Shown: one piece after another, positions 1-6,368 of the stretch
Position numbering within the stretch: the first letter of the stretch is position 1
Layout: each line of letters starts with the position of its first letter
Origin: DATKKK01 sp035542975
Lineage (GTDB): Archaea; Thermoproteota; Bathyarchaeia; Bathyarchaeales; Bathycorpusculaceae
DNA length: 11,712 bases
Direction of reading: 5' to 3'
Assembly (NCBI GenBank): GCA_035542975.1
Contig: DATKKK010000073.1
Coordinates: forward strand, 1-11,712
The notes under the pieces: model-generated
The model's input: the letters and a program-made list of their open reading frames with translations, nothing else
The model's database searches: none
What the model was told of the DNA's origin: nothing
Position numbers and translations under genes: made by a program

Positions 1-131
1 TCATTGCACTGGATTCTGGAAAGGAGCTAACTTTCCTTAACAATAGCGTGTTATCAGGTGCAGTAGCCATCGCAAAAATAACGGAAACTAAAGGCGTACA
101 ACCCAAAGCGAAGGAGAAAGCCGAACATTAA
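1..131 (+). CDS. 3' end of an unrecognised protein (partial)
   Basis: An open frame enters from the left edge (first full codon at base 3) and ends with TAA at 129-131, giving 42 visible C-terminal residues. The end of the protein is hydrophilic and Lys/Glu/Ala-rich (KAKEKAEH). The stretch before it (LSGAVAIAKI) looks like a folded beta/alpha segment. No motif allows a family call, so I assign no function. The other two plus frames hit stops within the first 40 bases, which supports this frame, but 42 codons alone are weak evidence of coding. It would be transcribed toward the small membrane protein gene at 281, which has its own promoter. Confidence 0.5.
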   Translation, partial: IALDSGKELTFLNNSVLSGAVAIAKITETKGVQPKAKEKAEH

Positions 132-222
132 ATTGTGCAGCTACTAAGAAATTCACGCAAACCGCAAAGATCCTAAAACTCTAGTATCTGACATTCTCTG
201 CGCGTGCTTCAGTAGAAATTGT

Positions 223-230
223 TTTATATA
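223..230 (+). promoter_or_regulatory. TATA box for the small membrane protein gene
   Basis: TTTATATA is a close match to the archaeal TATA consensus and is preceded by the purine-rich GAAATTG. Transcription would be expected to start about 25 bases downstream, near 250, leaving a leader of about 30 bases that contains AAAGGCGGA before the ATG at 281. Confidence 0.6.
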
Positions 231-280
231 ACCCGTAGAGGTAGAATCAATGTCATTGTAACGTATGAAAGGCGGAACAA

Positions 281-589
281 ATGAATCTTAAAAGGCATTT
301 GTGCAGCAAAGTAAGTCTGAGCAGCGACTCATCGCCCACTACACAGTCTTCACCGTATCCGTTGACAAAGCGCACCGCGAGCACGCATACTAGTATAGCT
401 GTTATTTGCGCTATTACTGGACTGTTCCTCTTCCCCGAGATATTTGATTCAATAGCAATAATTCTGGGAGCCTACGCGTGGAAGAAACAAGAAGGAAACG
501 CGGGGCTTTACGTCGTAATTCTTGGAATTGCATGTATGCTAATAGGGCTGTACTTCACATCCATTGCCATAATAGACCTCTTTCCATAA
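281..589 (+). CDS. Small two-helix membrane protein of unknown function
   Basis: A 102-residue protein. The first 37 residues are polar, Ser/Thr-rich and basic, without a signal-peptide shape. Residues about 38-66 and 75-98 are hydrophobic and should form two membrane passes, or a re-entrant first segment broken by Pro52-Glu53. They are joined by the short charged loop KKQEGN at 68-73. The helix-charged loop-helix layout, with Gly near both loop edges, resembles small DUF4190/DUF4064-type membrane proteins, but I cannot confirm membership. The ATG at 281 is preceded by AAAGGCGGA, a fair ribosome-binding site, and by a good TATA box at 223-230. It lies 92 bases before the PAP2-like gene on the same strand, so a shared role at the membrane is possible but unproven. 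Confidence 0.65.
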   Translation: MNLKRHLCSKVSLSSDSSPTTQSSPYPLTKRTASTHTSIAVICAITGLFLFPEIFDSIAIILGAYAWKKQEGNAGLYVVILGIACMLIGLYFTSIAIIDLFP

Positions 590-681
590 CCAGTCCGCTA
601 GTGTCATCTGGTGCTCTTGCTGAAGTCGGATTTCAATCGATCGATCAAGACCTGATTCAATAAACTGACTGCTGCCCGAAG

Positions 682-1590
682 GTGGATGGTATCAAAAAAG
701 ATACTACACTCAAGAATAAGTCCCAAGAGGCAAAGCCTGATAGTCGATATTCTCGAGCGTTAAGCATTGCGCTTCCCATGGTTTTTTCGCTGACTTTGCT
801 TGGTCTAAGTCTCGCATACGGCGTGATTCCTGGACCTGAAACACTGGTGTTAGTTTTTTTCATTTTTGCCGCTTACAATAGACGAAGTCATCGTTTCCTA
901 AAGGATTGGTTTCCTTTTTTATCGCTTTTTCTGTGTTATGAAGCTATGGCTGCTATGGTTCCCATTCTTTCGAGAGTTGTCCATGTTGCTGAGCCTGTAA
1001 ATATGGAAATGCAACTTTTTGGTTCGATCCCGACTCTTGTACTTCAACGGCTATGCAGGACTCCTTTTTTGGACTATCTAGGAGCCTTCTTTTATTCTCT
1101 ACATTTCTTTGCTCCAACAGTCTTTGCATTCATACTGTGGAGATATGCTCCTGAAAACTATCGAAAGTACGTTCTAGCTCTTGGAATCGGCACTTACAGT
1201 GCGTTGATTACCTTCCTTGTTTATCCAGTTGCGCCTCCTTGGTATGGAGTACAAGCCACTCGAATCTTGACCCAGCTGGATCACAACTTGGGCATGCCAT
1301 TTTATCGCAGCCTTTTCGACTTCGTTGAATCCAACCCATTTGCAGCTTTTCCTAGTCTTCACGCAATGTATCCTACGTTGATTTCACTTTACGCATTTAA
1401 GATTAAAAAAGCAAAAGCGCTTCCAGTGCTCTTGTTTCCAATAGGAGTGTGGTTCAGCACAATCTACCTCGGAGAGCATTACGTGATAGACGTGATAGGC
1501 GGAATCGCCTACGCCGTATGTGCATTCCTTATGGCTGAAAAGATAATTCCATTCATTAAACAGGTGCATAAGGTGCATAATTCCGTGTAA
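682..1590 (+). CDS. PAP2/AUR1-like membrane phosphatase or phosphotransferase
   Basis: A 302-residue integral membrane protein with about six to eight hydrophobic segments (roughly 28-50, 53-66, 77-99, 133-153, 163-183, 226-240, 247-263, 268-289). The PAP2 active-site motifs are visible: FPSLHAMYP around His227, and STIYLGEHYVIDVIGG containing His266 and Asp270, giving the His-His-Asp triad of the family. The usual KxxxxxxRP motif is absent. In its place is YPVAPPW (181-187), as in the AUR1/inositol-phosphorylceramide-synthase-like branch (PAP2_3). Known members move or remove a phospho-head group on a lipid at the membrane face; the substrate here is unknown. The GTG at 682 is the first possible start after an in-frame TAA at 661 and has no spaced Shine-Dalgarno. 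A CAATAAA about 20 bases upstream could give a leaderless transcript. ATG 778 is an alternative start that would shorten the cytoplasmic N-terminus. Confidence 0.82.
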   Translation: MDGIKKDTTLKNKSQEAKPDSRYSRALSIALPMVFSLTLLGLSLAYGVIPGPETLVLVFFIFAAYNRRSHRFLKDWFPFLSLFLCYEAMAAMVPILSRVVHVAEPVNMEMQLFGSIPTLVLQRLCRTPFLDYLGAFFYSLHFFAPTVFAFILWRYAPENYRKYVLALGIGTYSALITFLVYPVAPPWYGVQATRILTQLDHNLGMPFYRSLFDFVESNPFAAFPSLHAMYPTLISLYAFKIKKAKALPVLLFPIGVWFSTIYLGEHYVIDVIGGIAYAVCAFLMAEKIIPFIKQVHKVHNSV

Positions 1591-1686
1591 GGCATGTGCT
1601 TTCGCCGAAAAGCCTGAAAACAAGAATGATTCGGGATGGTGCTCCGCGGGTAGGATTTGCATCCAGCACTCAGCGGGTTGTCTCCT
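1591..1686. other. Convergent spacer with two hairpins and an imperfect direct repeat
   Basis: This is the 96-base gap between the tails of the PAP2-like gene and the glycosyltransferase gene. GCTTT at 1598-1602 pairs with AAAGC at 1609-1613, just after the PAP2 stop. GTGCT at 1639-1643 pairs with AGCAC at 1665-1669, and inside it GGAT 1653-1656 pairs with ATCC 1661-1664. CTCCGCGGGTAG (1642-1653) recurs as CTCAGCGGGTTG (1669-1680), 10 of 12 identical. No T-tract follows on either strand, so calling these terminators is only tentative. Confidence 0.4.
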
Positions 1687-2907
1687 TCAAGTCGTTACTT
1701 GTGCCCAGAAGCTCTTTGAATACTCGTTAAGAACAGTTTCATAAATGTTCTTCGTTTGTTGAGCTATTTTATCCCAGTTATATTTTTCCTGAACCTTCTT
1801 GTAAGCGTTGGTTCTTAACCAGTTAGCATAGCCCTCATCACCCAACACTTTTGTTATCCCCCACGCCAACGAATTAGGGTTATCCACATAAACTTTAATC
1901 CCGCTTACGTCATGCTCAACTATCTCTGACAGACCACCAGTGTCTGAAACTACAACAGGGCTTCTTGCAGCCATCGCTTCCAACGCCACTATCCCAAACG
2001 GCTCAAACAGCGACGGCACGACAGAAACGTCAGCACAAATCTGCAGTTTTCTCAACGTATCATCATCCACGAACCCCGTGAACATAACTTTGTTGGATAT
2101 TCCTCTGCTGTTGGCAAGGTTTGAAAGCTGTTCTTTCATGTAACCATTGCCTACAATCACAAACTTCGCGTTGACCTTCTCCAAGACTTTTGGAATAGCG
2201 TTGACAAGCACATGAACGCCTTTCTCGTACACCAGCCTGCCGACAAAAAGCACAAGCTTTTCTTCTGGCGAAGCAAACTTGCTTCTAAACTGGTTCAAAT
2301 CAACCTTCGCATTTTTACTGTAGGCTTCCGTGTTTACGCCGTTCGGTACCATGACCAGCTTGTCTTCAGGAAGCCCAAAAGCCCATCTGACGTGTGAAAT
2401 CATGTAGTCGCTGCAGCATATGACTTTCCACGCCTCGTAAGTTAGCCACGCTTCGGTCTCATGAATCATTCTTTCGTAGGCAAAATGAATTCCGTTTCTT
2501 CGTCCGATCTCAGTGGAGTGTATCGTGGCGAAAAATGGTTTCCTGAAAACATGCTTCAGCCCTATTCCTGCGGTTGCAACCAACCAGTCATGAGCATGAA
2601 AAACGTCAACCTTACCGTCTAGACTATTAACTAGAGCAGCTGCCTCTTTCTGCATGTTCATGTTCATCAAATAAACCCAAGTTGCAAAGTCAGGCGAAGG
2701 GTTCTTGTAAGAATCGGTTCGAAAAACTTCAACCCCATCAACAATTTCATGTTGGGGTGCTCCTGGAAAGTCGCAAGTGACCACGTAAACTTTTGCACCG
2801 TTTTTCGCCAAGCTTCGCGATAGATTGTAGACGTGTGGAGAGATTCCACCGATAATTCTTGGCGGAAACTCCCATGTAAGCATCATCACGCTTAATTCTC
2901 GGCTCAT
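1687..2907 (-). CDS. GT4/GT5-like glycosyltransferase, candidate glycogen/glucan synthase
   Basis: A 406-residue, full-length GT-B fold retaining glycosyltransferase. N-domain: TWEFPPRIIGG with the Gly20-Gly21 loop, HAHDW (His104, His106, Asp107) and IHSTE (His130). C-domain: PNGVN, VGRLVYEKG with Arg224 and Lys229 for the nucleotide-sugar diphosphate, and the E-x7-E motif Glu302...Glu310 in FEPFGIVALE. All key residues are present, so the enzyme should be active. The family transfers glucose or another sugar from a nucleotide sugar. The Lys of the classical K-x-G-G glycogen-synthase motif is absent, so a non-glycogen acceptor cannot be excluded. Next to a GH57 glucanase, an alpha-glucan is the best guess. 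Its ATG overlaps the stop of the half-size glycosyltransferase gene (ATGA, 2904-2907), which implies coupled translation and perhaps a physical complex. No signal peptide is seen; it should be cytoplasmic. Confidence 0.88.
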   Translation of the reverse strand: MSRELSVMMLTWEFPPRIIGGISPHVYNLSRSLAKNGAKVYVVTCDFPGAPQHEIVDGVEVFRTDSYKNPSPDFATWVYLMNMNMQKEAAALVNSLDGKVDVFHAHDWLVATAGIGLKHVFRKPFFATIHSTEIGRRNGIHFAYERMIHETEAWLTYEAWKVICCSDYMISHVRWAFGLPEDKLVMVPNGVNTEAYSKNAKVDLNQFRSKFASPEEKLVLFVGRLVYEKGVHVLVNAIPKVLEKVNAKFVIVGNGYMKEQLSNLANSRGISNKVMFTGFVDDDTLRKLQICADVSVVPSLFEPFGIVALEAMAARSPVVVSDTGGLSEIVEHDVSGIKVYVDNPNSLAWGITKVLGDEGYANWLRTNAYKKVQEKYNWDKIAQQTKNIYETVLNEYSKSFWAQVTT

Positions 2908-3530
2908 CGGGCAATTGTGCCTCCGCCGACACTTTTGTAAGTTTCCAGTATGCTCTTAATCCAGTGTGCTGATCTGGGCGAAATCACCTTTATCTTTTCC
3001 ACTGGAACCTTGTATATCCTTGCAACTTCGTCTCGCATCCAGTCGGATTTGACGAGCAGTTTTTCAGCTTCGTACATTCCTAGCCATTCGATGCTCTTGA
3101 TAGCCATGTTGAAAGGCGAGTTAGCACCGTGTGCACGGTGTTCTTCTAAACTCTCAACCGAATAAATAAAGGGTATGTCGAGGGCTTTTTTCAAAGTAAC
3201 CGCTGCAGGTATGAAATGCCAATCGTACGCGTCTATCAAGTCTACGTGTTTGGCTGCGTCGTAGTAGATGTTGGCTGCCACTCTTTCGACTTCTTGGTTT
3301 AAAGTTAGAACCCATGTTAAGACTCCAATGTGGGTCTTCACAGGGTTTGCAACTCTTTGGGTTTTGACGCCGTCTGATACTTCAAACTGTCCTGTTAAAT
3401 ACTCGTGGTAAGTAACCACGTACGTTTCTACGTCGCTCTTAGAAAGCCTTACAGCAAGTTCTCTCACGTACTCTGCAAGTTGTCCGACCACTCGTGGTGG
3501 AAATTCCCAAGAAAAGATTATGACCCGCAT
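2904..3530 (-). CDS. Half-size, catalytically degenerate GT-B N-domain protein
   Basis: About 208 residues that align with only the N-terminal half of the next gene's product; the nucleotide-sugar-binding C-domain and the E-x7-E motif are absent. The opening RVIIFSWEFPPRVVG matches the partner, then signature positions change. Using numbering from the GTG at 3533, the Gly-Gly loop is Gly17-Gln18, HAHDW becomes DAYDW (His to Asp101 and Tyr103), IHSTE becomes VESLE (His to Glu127), and PNGVN becomes SPRSA. The frame is clean to its own stop, and the gene is not followed by a remnant of the lost half, so this looks like a maintained single-domain protein rather than a recent frameshift. ATG 3530 is preferred over GTG 3533 because it fits the homologous MRV start and the GTGA upstream. 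It is 9 bases after the winged-helix gene and overlaps the full glycosyltransferase by 4 bases. Likely role, inferred: regulatory, acceptor-binding or scaffolding subunit of its neighbour. Confidence 0.8.
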   Translation of the reverse strand: MRVIIFSWEFPPRVVGQLAEYVRELAVRLSKSDVETYVVTYHEYLTGQFEVSDGVKTQRVANPVKTHIGVLTWVLTLNQEVERVAANIYYDAAKHVDLIDAYDWHFIPAAVTLKKALDIPFIYSVESLEEHRAHGANSPFNMAIKSIEWLGMYEAEKLLVKSDWMRDEVARIYKVPVEKIKVISPRSAHWIKSILETYKSVGGGTIAR

Positions 3531-3539
3531 CACTTTTCA

Positions 3540-3791
3540 CTACGTGAAGAGCGCGCAAACCTTTATGATTCCGCTTCCAGTCACGTAATAACGTTTCTTT
3601 CCTTCATTGTCCGTGAAGCTCTCAACAAAACCGTCAGCTTTGTAGTTGTCCAAGATTCTTTCCACTTCACCTAGATCAATTTGCAAGACTTGTGAGAGTT
3701 CTTCACTTCGCCTAGCCAAATCTGGGGCTGTGGCGCACAAGTTGTGCAATGTTTGCAGTATTTTTTCTGGAATAGGAAGTTCCTCTCTCAA
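3540..3791 (-). CDS. Small winged-helix DNA-binding protein, likely regulator of the locus
   Basis: An 83-residue protein with a compact winged-helix layout: helix 1 about 8-19 (PEKILQTLHNL), helix 2 about 28-37 (RRSEELSQVLQ), recognition helix about 39-52 (DLGEVERILDNYKADG), then a beta-hairpin wing around 54-71 with NEGKKRYYVT. Such small archaeal proteins are usually transcription factors; the family here is not recognised. The TTG at 3791 is chosen because it is preceded by AGGTGA at a suitable distance and no ATG exists in the N-terminal part. It is the first gene of a three-gene unit with the half and full glycosyltransferases, and its promoter carries a perfect palindrome at 3844-3857. 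Autoregulation of the unit is a reasonable inference. Confidence 0.68.
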   Translation of the reverse strand: MREELPIPEKILQTLHNLCATAPDLARRSEELSQVLQIDLGEVERILDNYKADGFVESFTDNEGKKRYYVTGSGIIKVCALFT

Positions 3792-3834
3792 TGTTTTTCA
3801 CCTAGAGCTCTTAACCATATTCTGCGTGATTGTT

Positions 3835-3842
3835 CTTATAAA
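3835..3842 (-). promoter_or_regulatory. TATA box of the winged-helix/glycosyltransferase operon
   Basis: Read on the minus strand this is TTTATAAG, a strong archaeal TATA element. Its centre is about 25 bases before the expected start near 3812-3814, which leaves a leader of about 20 bases holding AGGTGA ahead of the TTG at 3791. It lies between the stop of the GH57 gene (3860) and the winged-helix gene, so the downstream three genes can be transcribed independently of GH57. Confidence 0.6.
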
Positions 3843-3843
3843 C

Positions 3844-3857
3844 ACAAATGCATTTGT
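3844..3857. promoter_or_regulatory. Perfect 14-bp palindrome abutting the TATA box (candidate operator)
   Basis: ACAAATGCATTTGT is identical to its reverse complement over all 14 bases. It sits one base upstream of TTTATAAG on the minus strand, covering the site where TFB would contact the BRE. A dimeric regulator bound here would be expected to block or alter initiation. The winged-helix protein encoded immediately downstream is the obvious candidate ligand. Palindrome and position are seen; function is inferred. Confidence 0.5.
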
Positions 3858-3859
3858 AT

Positions 3860-5407
3860 TTAGAAATATCCCGTTGCCGCTTGTGCTTCACGGTTCAATT
3901 CCTTAAACCTCTTCTCAACCGCCATGGCGAGAGCTTCCCTCAGTTTGTCTCCCCTGACTTTTGAACGTCTTGTCTCCATCATCTGCTCCATTAACGGTTT
4001 ATCAAGAAGTGATTTTTCCGCCCATTTCTCAAAGTCGCCGCGACTGTTATGAAACTCTATAGATTTCATGCTGACTTTCTGCAGAGCATTCTCAAATTCC
4101 TTCAGGCCCCATGCCATCAAACCCGTATAATACTTCTCTCCTATGCCCGTGTAAAACAGAAAAGGCTCATTCGCCGTCACCGACGCAAGCCTGACTCTGT
4201 TCTCAAAGTCCAAGATTGCTGATTGCGCGGTCACGAACGCATCTGTTGGCGAGCCAAACGGGCTGAAGTAGGAGTGAACTTCTCCTGGTCCTCCTCCTGC
4301 AGTGAACATGTAGTAGAGATGGTCGCTTGTCTGGAAATACCTCCAGGTTTTTAGCAGGTCTTTGTCTTTTGATTCTCTGACAAGCGGCTCCAGTCTTCTC
4401 AGTGTAGAGTAGTATGCCCATTGCATCGTGTTTCCAAGCCAGCAGCTTGCATCCCTTTCTAAGTCAGCCCAGGAAACCGTTCCGCCTAATTCAGGGACGT
4501 CAATCTCGCCTACGGTCGCGTATTTTTCTGTTACTTCTGATGGTGTAGCCATGTGTAGGTGCCACCATCTGAGGATTTCATCAGGCAAATGCTTCAGAAA
4601 GTCGTGAATGCCTGTTTCTGGCCAATGGTGTTCGCCGAACGTTTCATAGTCTGGAAAAATGCTGATGCAATCTGCGGGCGTTGCCGCCAGCCAGCTGGTG
4701 TACTTATCTGCCGTCAGAGGCCATTCGCTCCACCATCTTGCGGAAAATCTGAAGCCTATGTCATCCGTTAGTTTGTAGTTTCGTAGGAGAATCTTGAGTT
4801 TTTTGCAGTCTTTTGGCGAGTAAAGGTAGTTTGGCGAGTTTCCGCGTAATATTCTTTCAACGCCTTCTGTGAATATTCCCCTGTAGCCAAGTTTTTCCAC
4901 GTTTCTTGCTATGGCGTTGTTGTACAGCAACTCCGTGTTTTCAAAAACACTAGACGTGCAGCCGAGCAAGTCTTTGATTATTTGTTGGTGCATCTTGATT
5001 TCTTCGATGAACTCGTCTCTCTCTGGGTAGAGGCTTGCGAGTGAGTGGTAGTAGGTTTGGCTTAGGAACTCTACACAGCCTGTTTCGGCAAGTTGCTTGA
5101 ACGTTTCTAGAAGGTCTTTGCTGAACATCTCGCATTGTTCCAAAAAAACGCCTGAGAGGCTGAAAGAGACTTTTGCTTGTTTCTTCTCTTTTTTGTGTCT
5201 GTCTATTGCGTCTAGCAGTATTTGGTTTGACGGAAAATAGCATTTTTTGCATGTTCTCTCGAAAATTTCCTTGTTCAATGCGCGGTCAAAATAGTAATCG
5301 AACCATTCTTGCTTTTTCACTCGTTTAAACATGCGATTTTCCCAGAAGAAGCTATGGCTTATTCTGTGTGGTTGATGAACTTCAAACACAAGTACGATGT
5401 CTGTCAA
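3860..5407 (-). CDS. GH57 family alpha-glucanase (alpha-amylase/glucanotransferase type)
   Basis: A 515-residue glycoside hydrolase of family 57, with all five conserved regions in order: HQPHR (11-15), GCVEFLSQTYYHS (110-122), VFENTELLYNN with the nucleophile Glu159, IFPDYETFGEHHW with the acid/base Asp253, and TSDHLYYM (360-367). The family cleaves or transfers alpha-1,4-glucan chains with retention. DYETFGEH and NTELLYNN resemble the archaeal alpha-amylase type, but bond specificity cannot be read from sequence. No signal peptide is seen, so it should act on intracellular glucan. The TTG at 5407 gives an N-terminus only ten residues before HQPHR, as usual, with AAGGAT in the leader. It lies upstream of the winged-helix/glycosyltransferase operon on the same strand, consistent with turnover of the glucan those enzymes make. 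Confidence 0.92.
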   Translation of the reverse strand: MTDIVLVFEVHQPHRISHSFFWENRMFKRVKKQEWFDYYFDRALNKEIFERTCKKCYFPSNQILLDAIDRHKKEKKQAKVSFSLSGVFLEQCEMFSKDLLETFKQLAETGCVEFLSQTYYHSLASLYPERDEFIEEIKMHQQIIKDLLGCTSSVFENTELLYNNAIARNVEKLGYRGIFTEGVERILRGNSPNYLYSPKDCKKLKILLRNYKLTDDIGFRFSARWWSEWPLTADKYTSWLAATPADCISIFPDYETFGEHHWPETGIHDFLKHLPDEILRWWHLHMATPSEVTEKYATVGEIDVPELGGTVSWADLERDASCWLGNTMQWAYYSTLRRLEPLVRESKDKDLLKTWRYFQTSDHLYYMFTAGGGPGEVHSYFSPFGSPTDAFVTAQSAILDFENRVRLASVTANEPFLFYTGIGEKYYTGLMAWGLKEFENALQKVSMKSIEFHNSRGDFEKWAEKSLLDKPLMEQMMETRRSKVRGDKLREALAMAVEKRFKELNREAQAATGYF

Positions 5408-5434
5408 TGTCTTATCCTTCTGCTAGTTCTATCA

Positions 5435-5446
5435 GTTTTTTATTCT
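5435..5446 (-). promoter_or_regulatory. Weak A/T-rich promoter element for the GH57 gene
   Basis: On the minus strand GAATAAAAAACT lies about 35 bases before the TTG at 5407 and could serve as a TATA-like element in the 161-base divergent spacer. The match is poor and the leader would be short, so this is tentative. AAATGCAT at 5466-5473, about 25 bases further upstream, shares the core of the palindrome at 3844-3857. Confidence 0.3.
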
Positions 5447-5517
5447 ATTTCTGATTTGCTGTGGTAAATGCATGGTTAGTGGAATGTTTAGGTCTGATTC
5501 GGATGTTGAATTCATAA

Positions 5518-5526
5518 TTTATTTAT
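5518..5526 (+). promoter_or_regulatory. TATA-like element for the pseudo-nuclease gene
   Basis: TTTATTTAT precedes the GTG start at 5569 by about 45 bases. Initiation about 25 bases downstream would give a leader of about 20 bases with AAAGGTGA at 5555-5562. The divergent spacer holds nothing else that I recognise beyond the GH57 leader. Confidence 0.45.
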
Positions 5527-5568
5527 CCTCTGCTTCCGTTTCTTTCTTAACAACAAAGGTGAACGAAA

Positions 5569-6318
5569 GTGTCAGTTGAAAGAATTAGTGTTGAGAGTAA
5601 AAAAGAACTGGAACAAATGATTACAAACGAGATCAACCAAATCGAGAAGAACCTGACTGTTATATGCACACAAGTTCCAATAAACGACAAGATGACCATC
5701 GATGCTCTATGTCACGATGAAAACGGGCAGTTAGTCATTCTCCAAGTAAACGTTAACGAAGATGACACCGCACTATTGCATGGAATCCAAAGCCTAGATT
5801 ATGTTGACAAGTTCAAGTCGTTCCTGAAGATGACCTACAGCAAACACAAGATTGATGACAAAGAAAAGCCACGGTTAATTCTGGTAGCACCGAACTTTTC
5901 AGAAACTCTGCGTCACATCGTTCAGAACATACAAGGATTGCGCATCGAACTGTACGAATGGGAGTACTTGAAAATCGGAGACTACAAAGGCCTCCATCTC
6001 CAATCTATTTTTACTTGGAAGCCTGCTAACTGGAAGCCAATCGAGAAACCGATGGAAGAAAACGAGCCGAAACCACTTGAGAAGAAAAACGAGCAAAAAC
6101 CAATGAAGAAAAAGGAACCAGCACCGACGTCTGAAAAGAAAGAAGAAGCTAAAACAGAACCTTCAAAGCCTCAGTCTGAAGCTAAACAGCCCGAACAATC
6201 AAAACAAGAAGCTCCAAAGTTCCCAACGCCACAGCAAGAAGATAAACAGAAAGAAGACAAAGACTTCTTCAAATTACCCGCAAAAGAAGAGCAGCCGAAG
6301 AAGAAACGGTTCTTCTAA
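5569..6318 (+). CDS. PD-(D/E)XK-fold protein with lost catalytic residues and a charged tail
   Basis: A 249-residue protein in two parts. Residues about 10-150 follow the pattern of a RecB/NucS-like nuclease core: an N-terminal helix, IDALCHDENGQLVILQVNV, then GIQSLDYVDKF with the Q-x3-Y pair (Gln74, Tyr78), a central PRLILVAPNF strand, and IELYEWEYLKI near the end. Asp45 matches the first catalytic Asp, but the following E-x-K motif reads Gln59-Val-Asn61. Hydrolysis is therefore unlikely while the fold appears kept. Residues about 151-249 are a disordered Lys/Glu/Pro/Gln-rich tail ending KKKRFF. GTG 5569 is supported by AAAGGTGA seven bases before it. The gene precedes a glycosyltransferase by 50 bases on the same strand, probably in one transcript. 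The family call rests on motif pattern only. Possible roles are DNA or protein binding without cleavage. Confidence 0.68.
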   Translation: MSVERISVESKKELEQMITNEINQIEKNLTVICTQVPINDKMTIDALCHDENGQLVILQVNVNEDDTALLHGIQSLDYVDKFKSFLKMTYSKHKIDDKEKPRLILVAPNFSETLRHIVQNIQGLRIELYEWEYLKIGDYKGLHLQSIFTWKPANWKPIEKPMEENEPKPLEKKNEQKPMKKKEPAPTSEKKEEAKTEPSKPQSEAKQPEQSKQEAPKFPTPQQEDKQKEDKDFFKLPAKEEQPKKKRFF

Positions 6319-6368
6319 ACGCTACCGAGTTCTCTCTCTAACTAAACTTTAATTTGTGGTGTTCCTAG

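Noticed and set aside
478..663. Second open frame overlapping the small membrane protein gene
   Set aside because: It is in a shifted frame, lacks a ribosome-binding site and has no coherent protein features; the hydrophobic frame at 281-589 explains the region.
1635..1686. tRNA-like stretch (TTTGCA loop, GCGGGTTG)
   Set aside because: No acceptor stem, D arm or GTTCGAATC-type T arm can be assembled on either strand; only local hairpins exist.
2904..3530. Half glycosyltransferase as a frameshifted pseudogene of the next gene
   Set aside because: The downstream gene carries its own complete N-domain, so the two are paralogues, and no orphan C-domain follows the half gene. Substitutions at catalytic positions lie in an otherwise well-kept frame.
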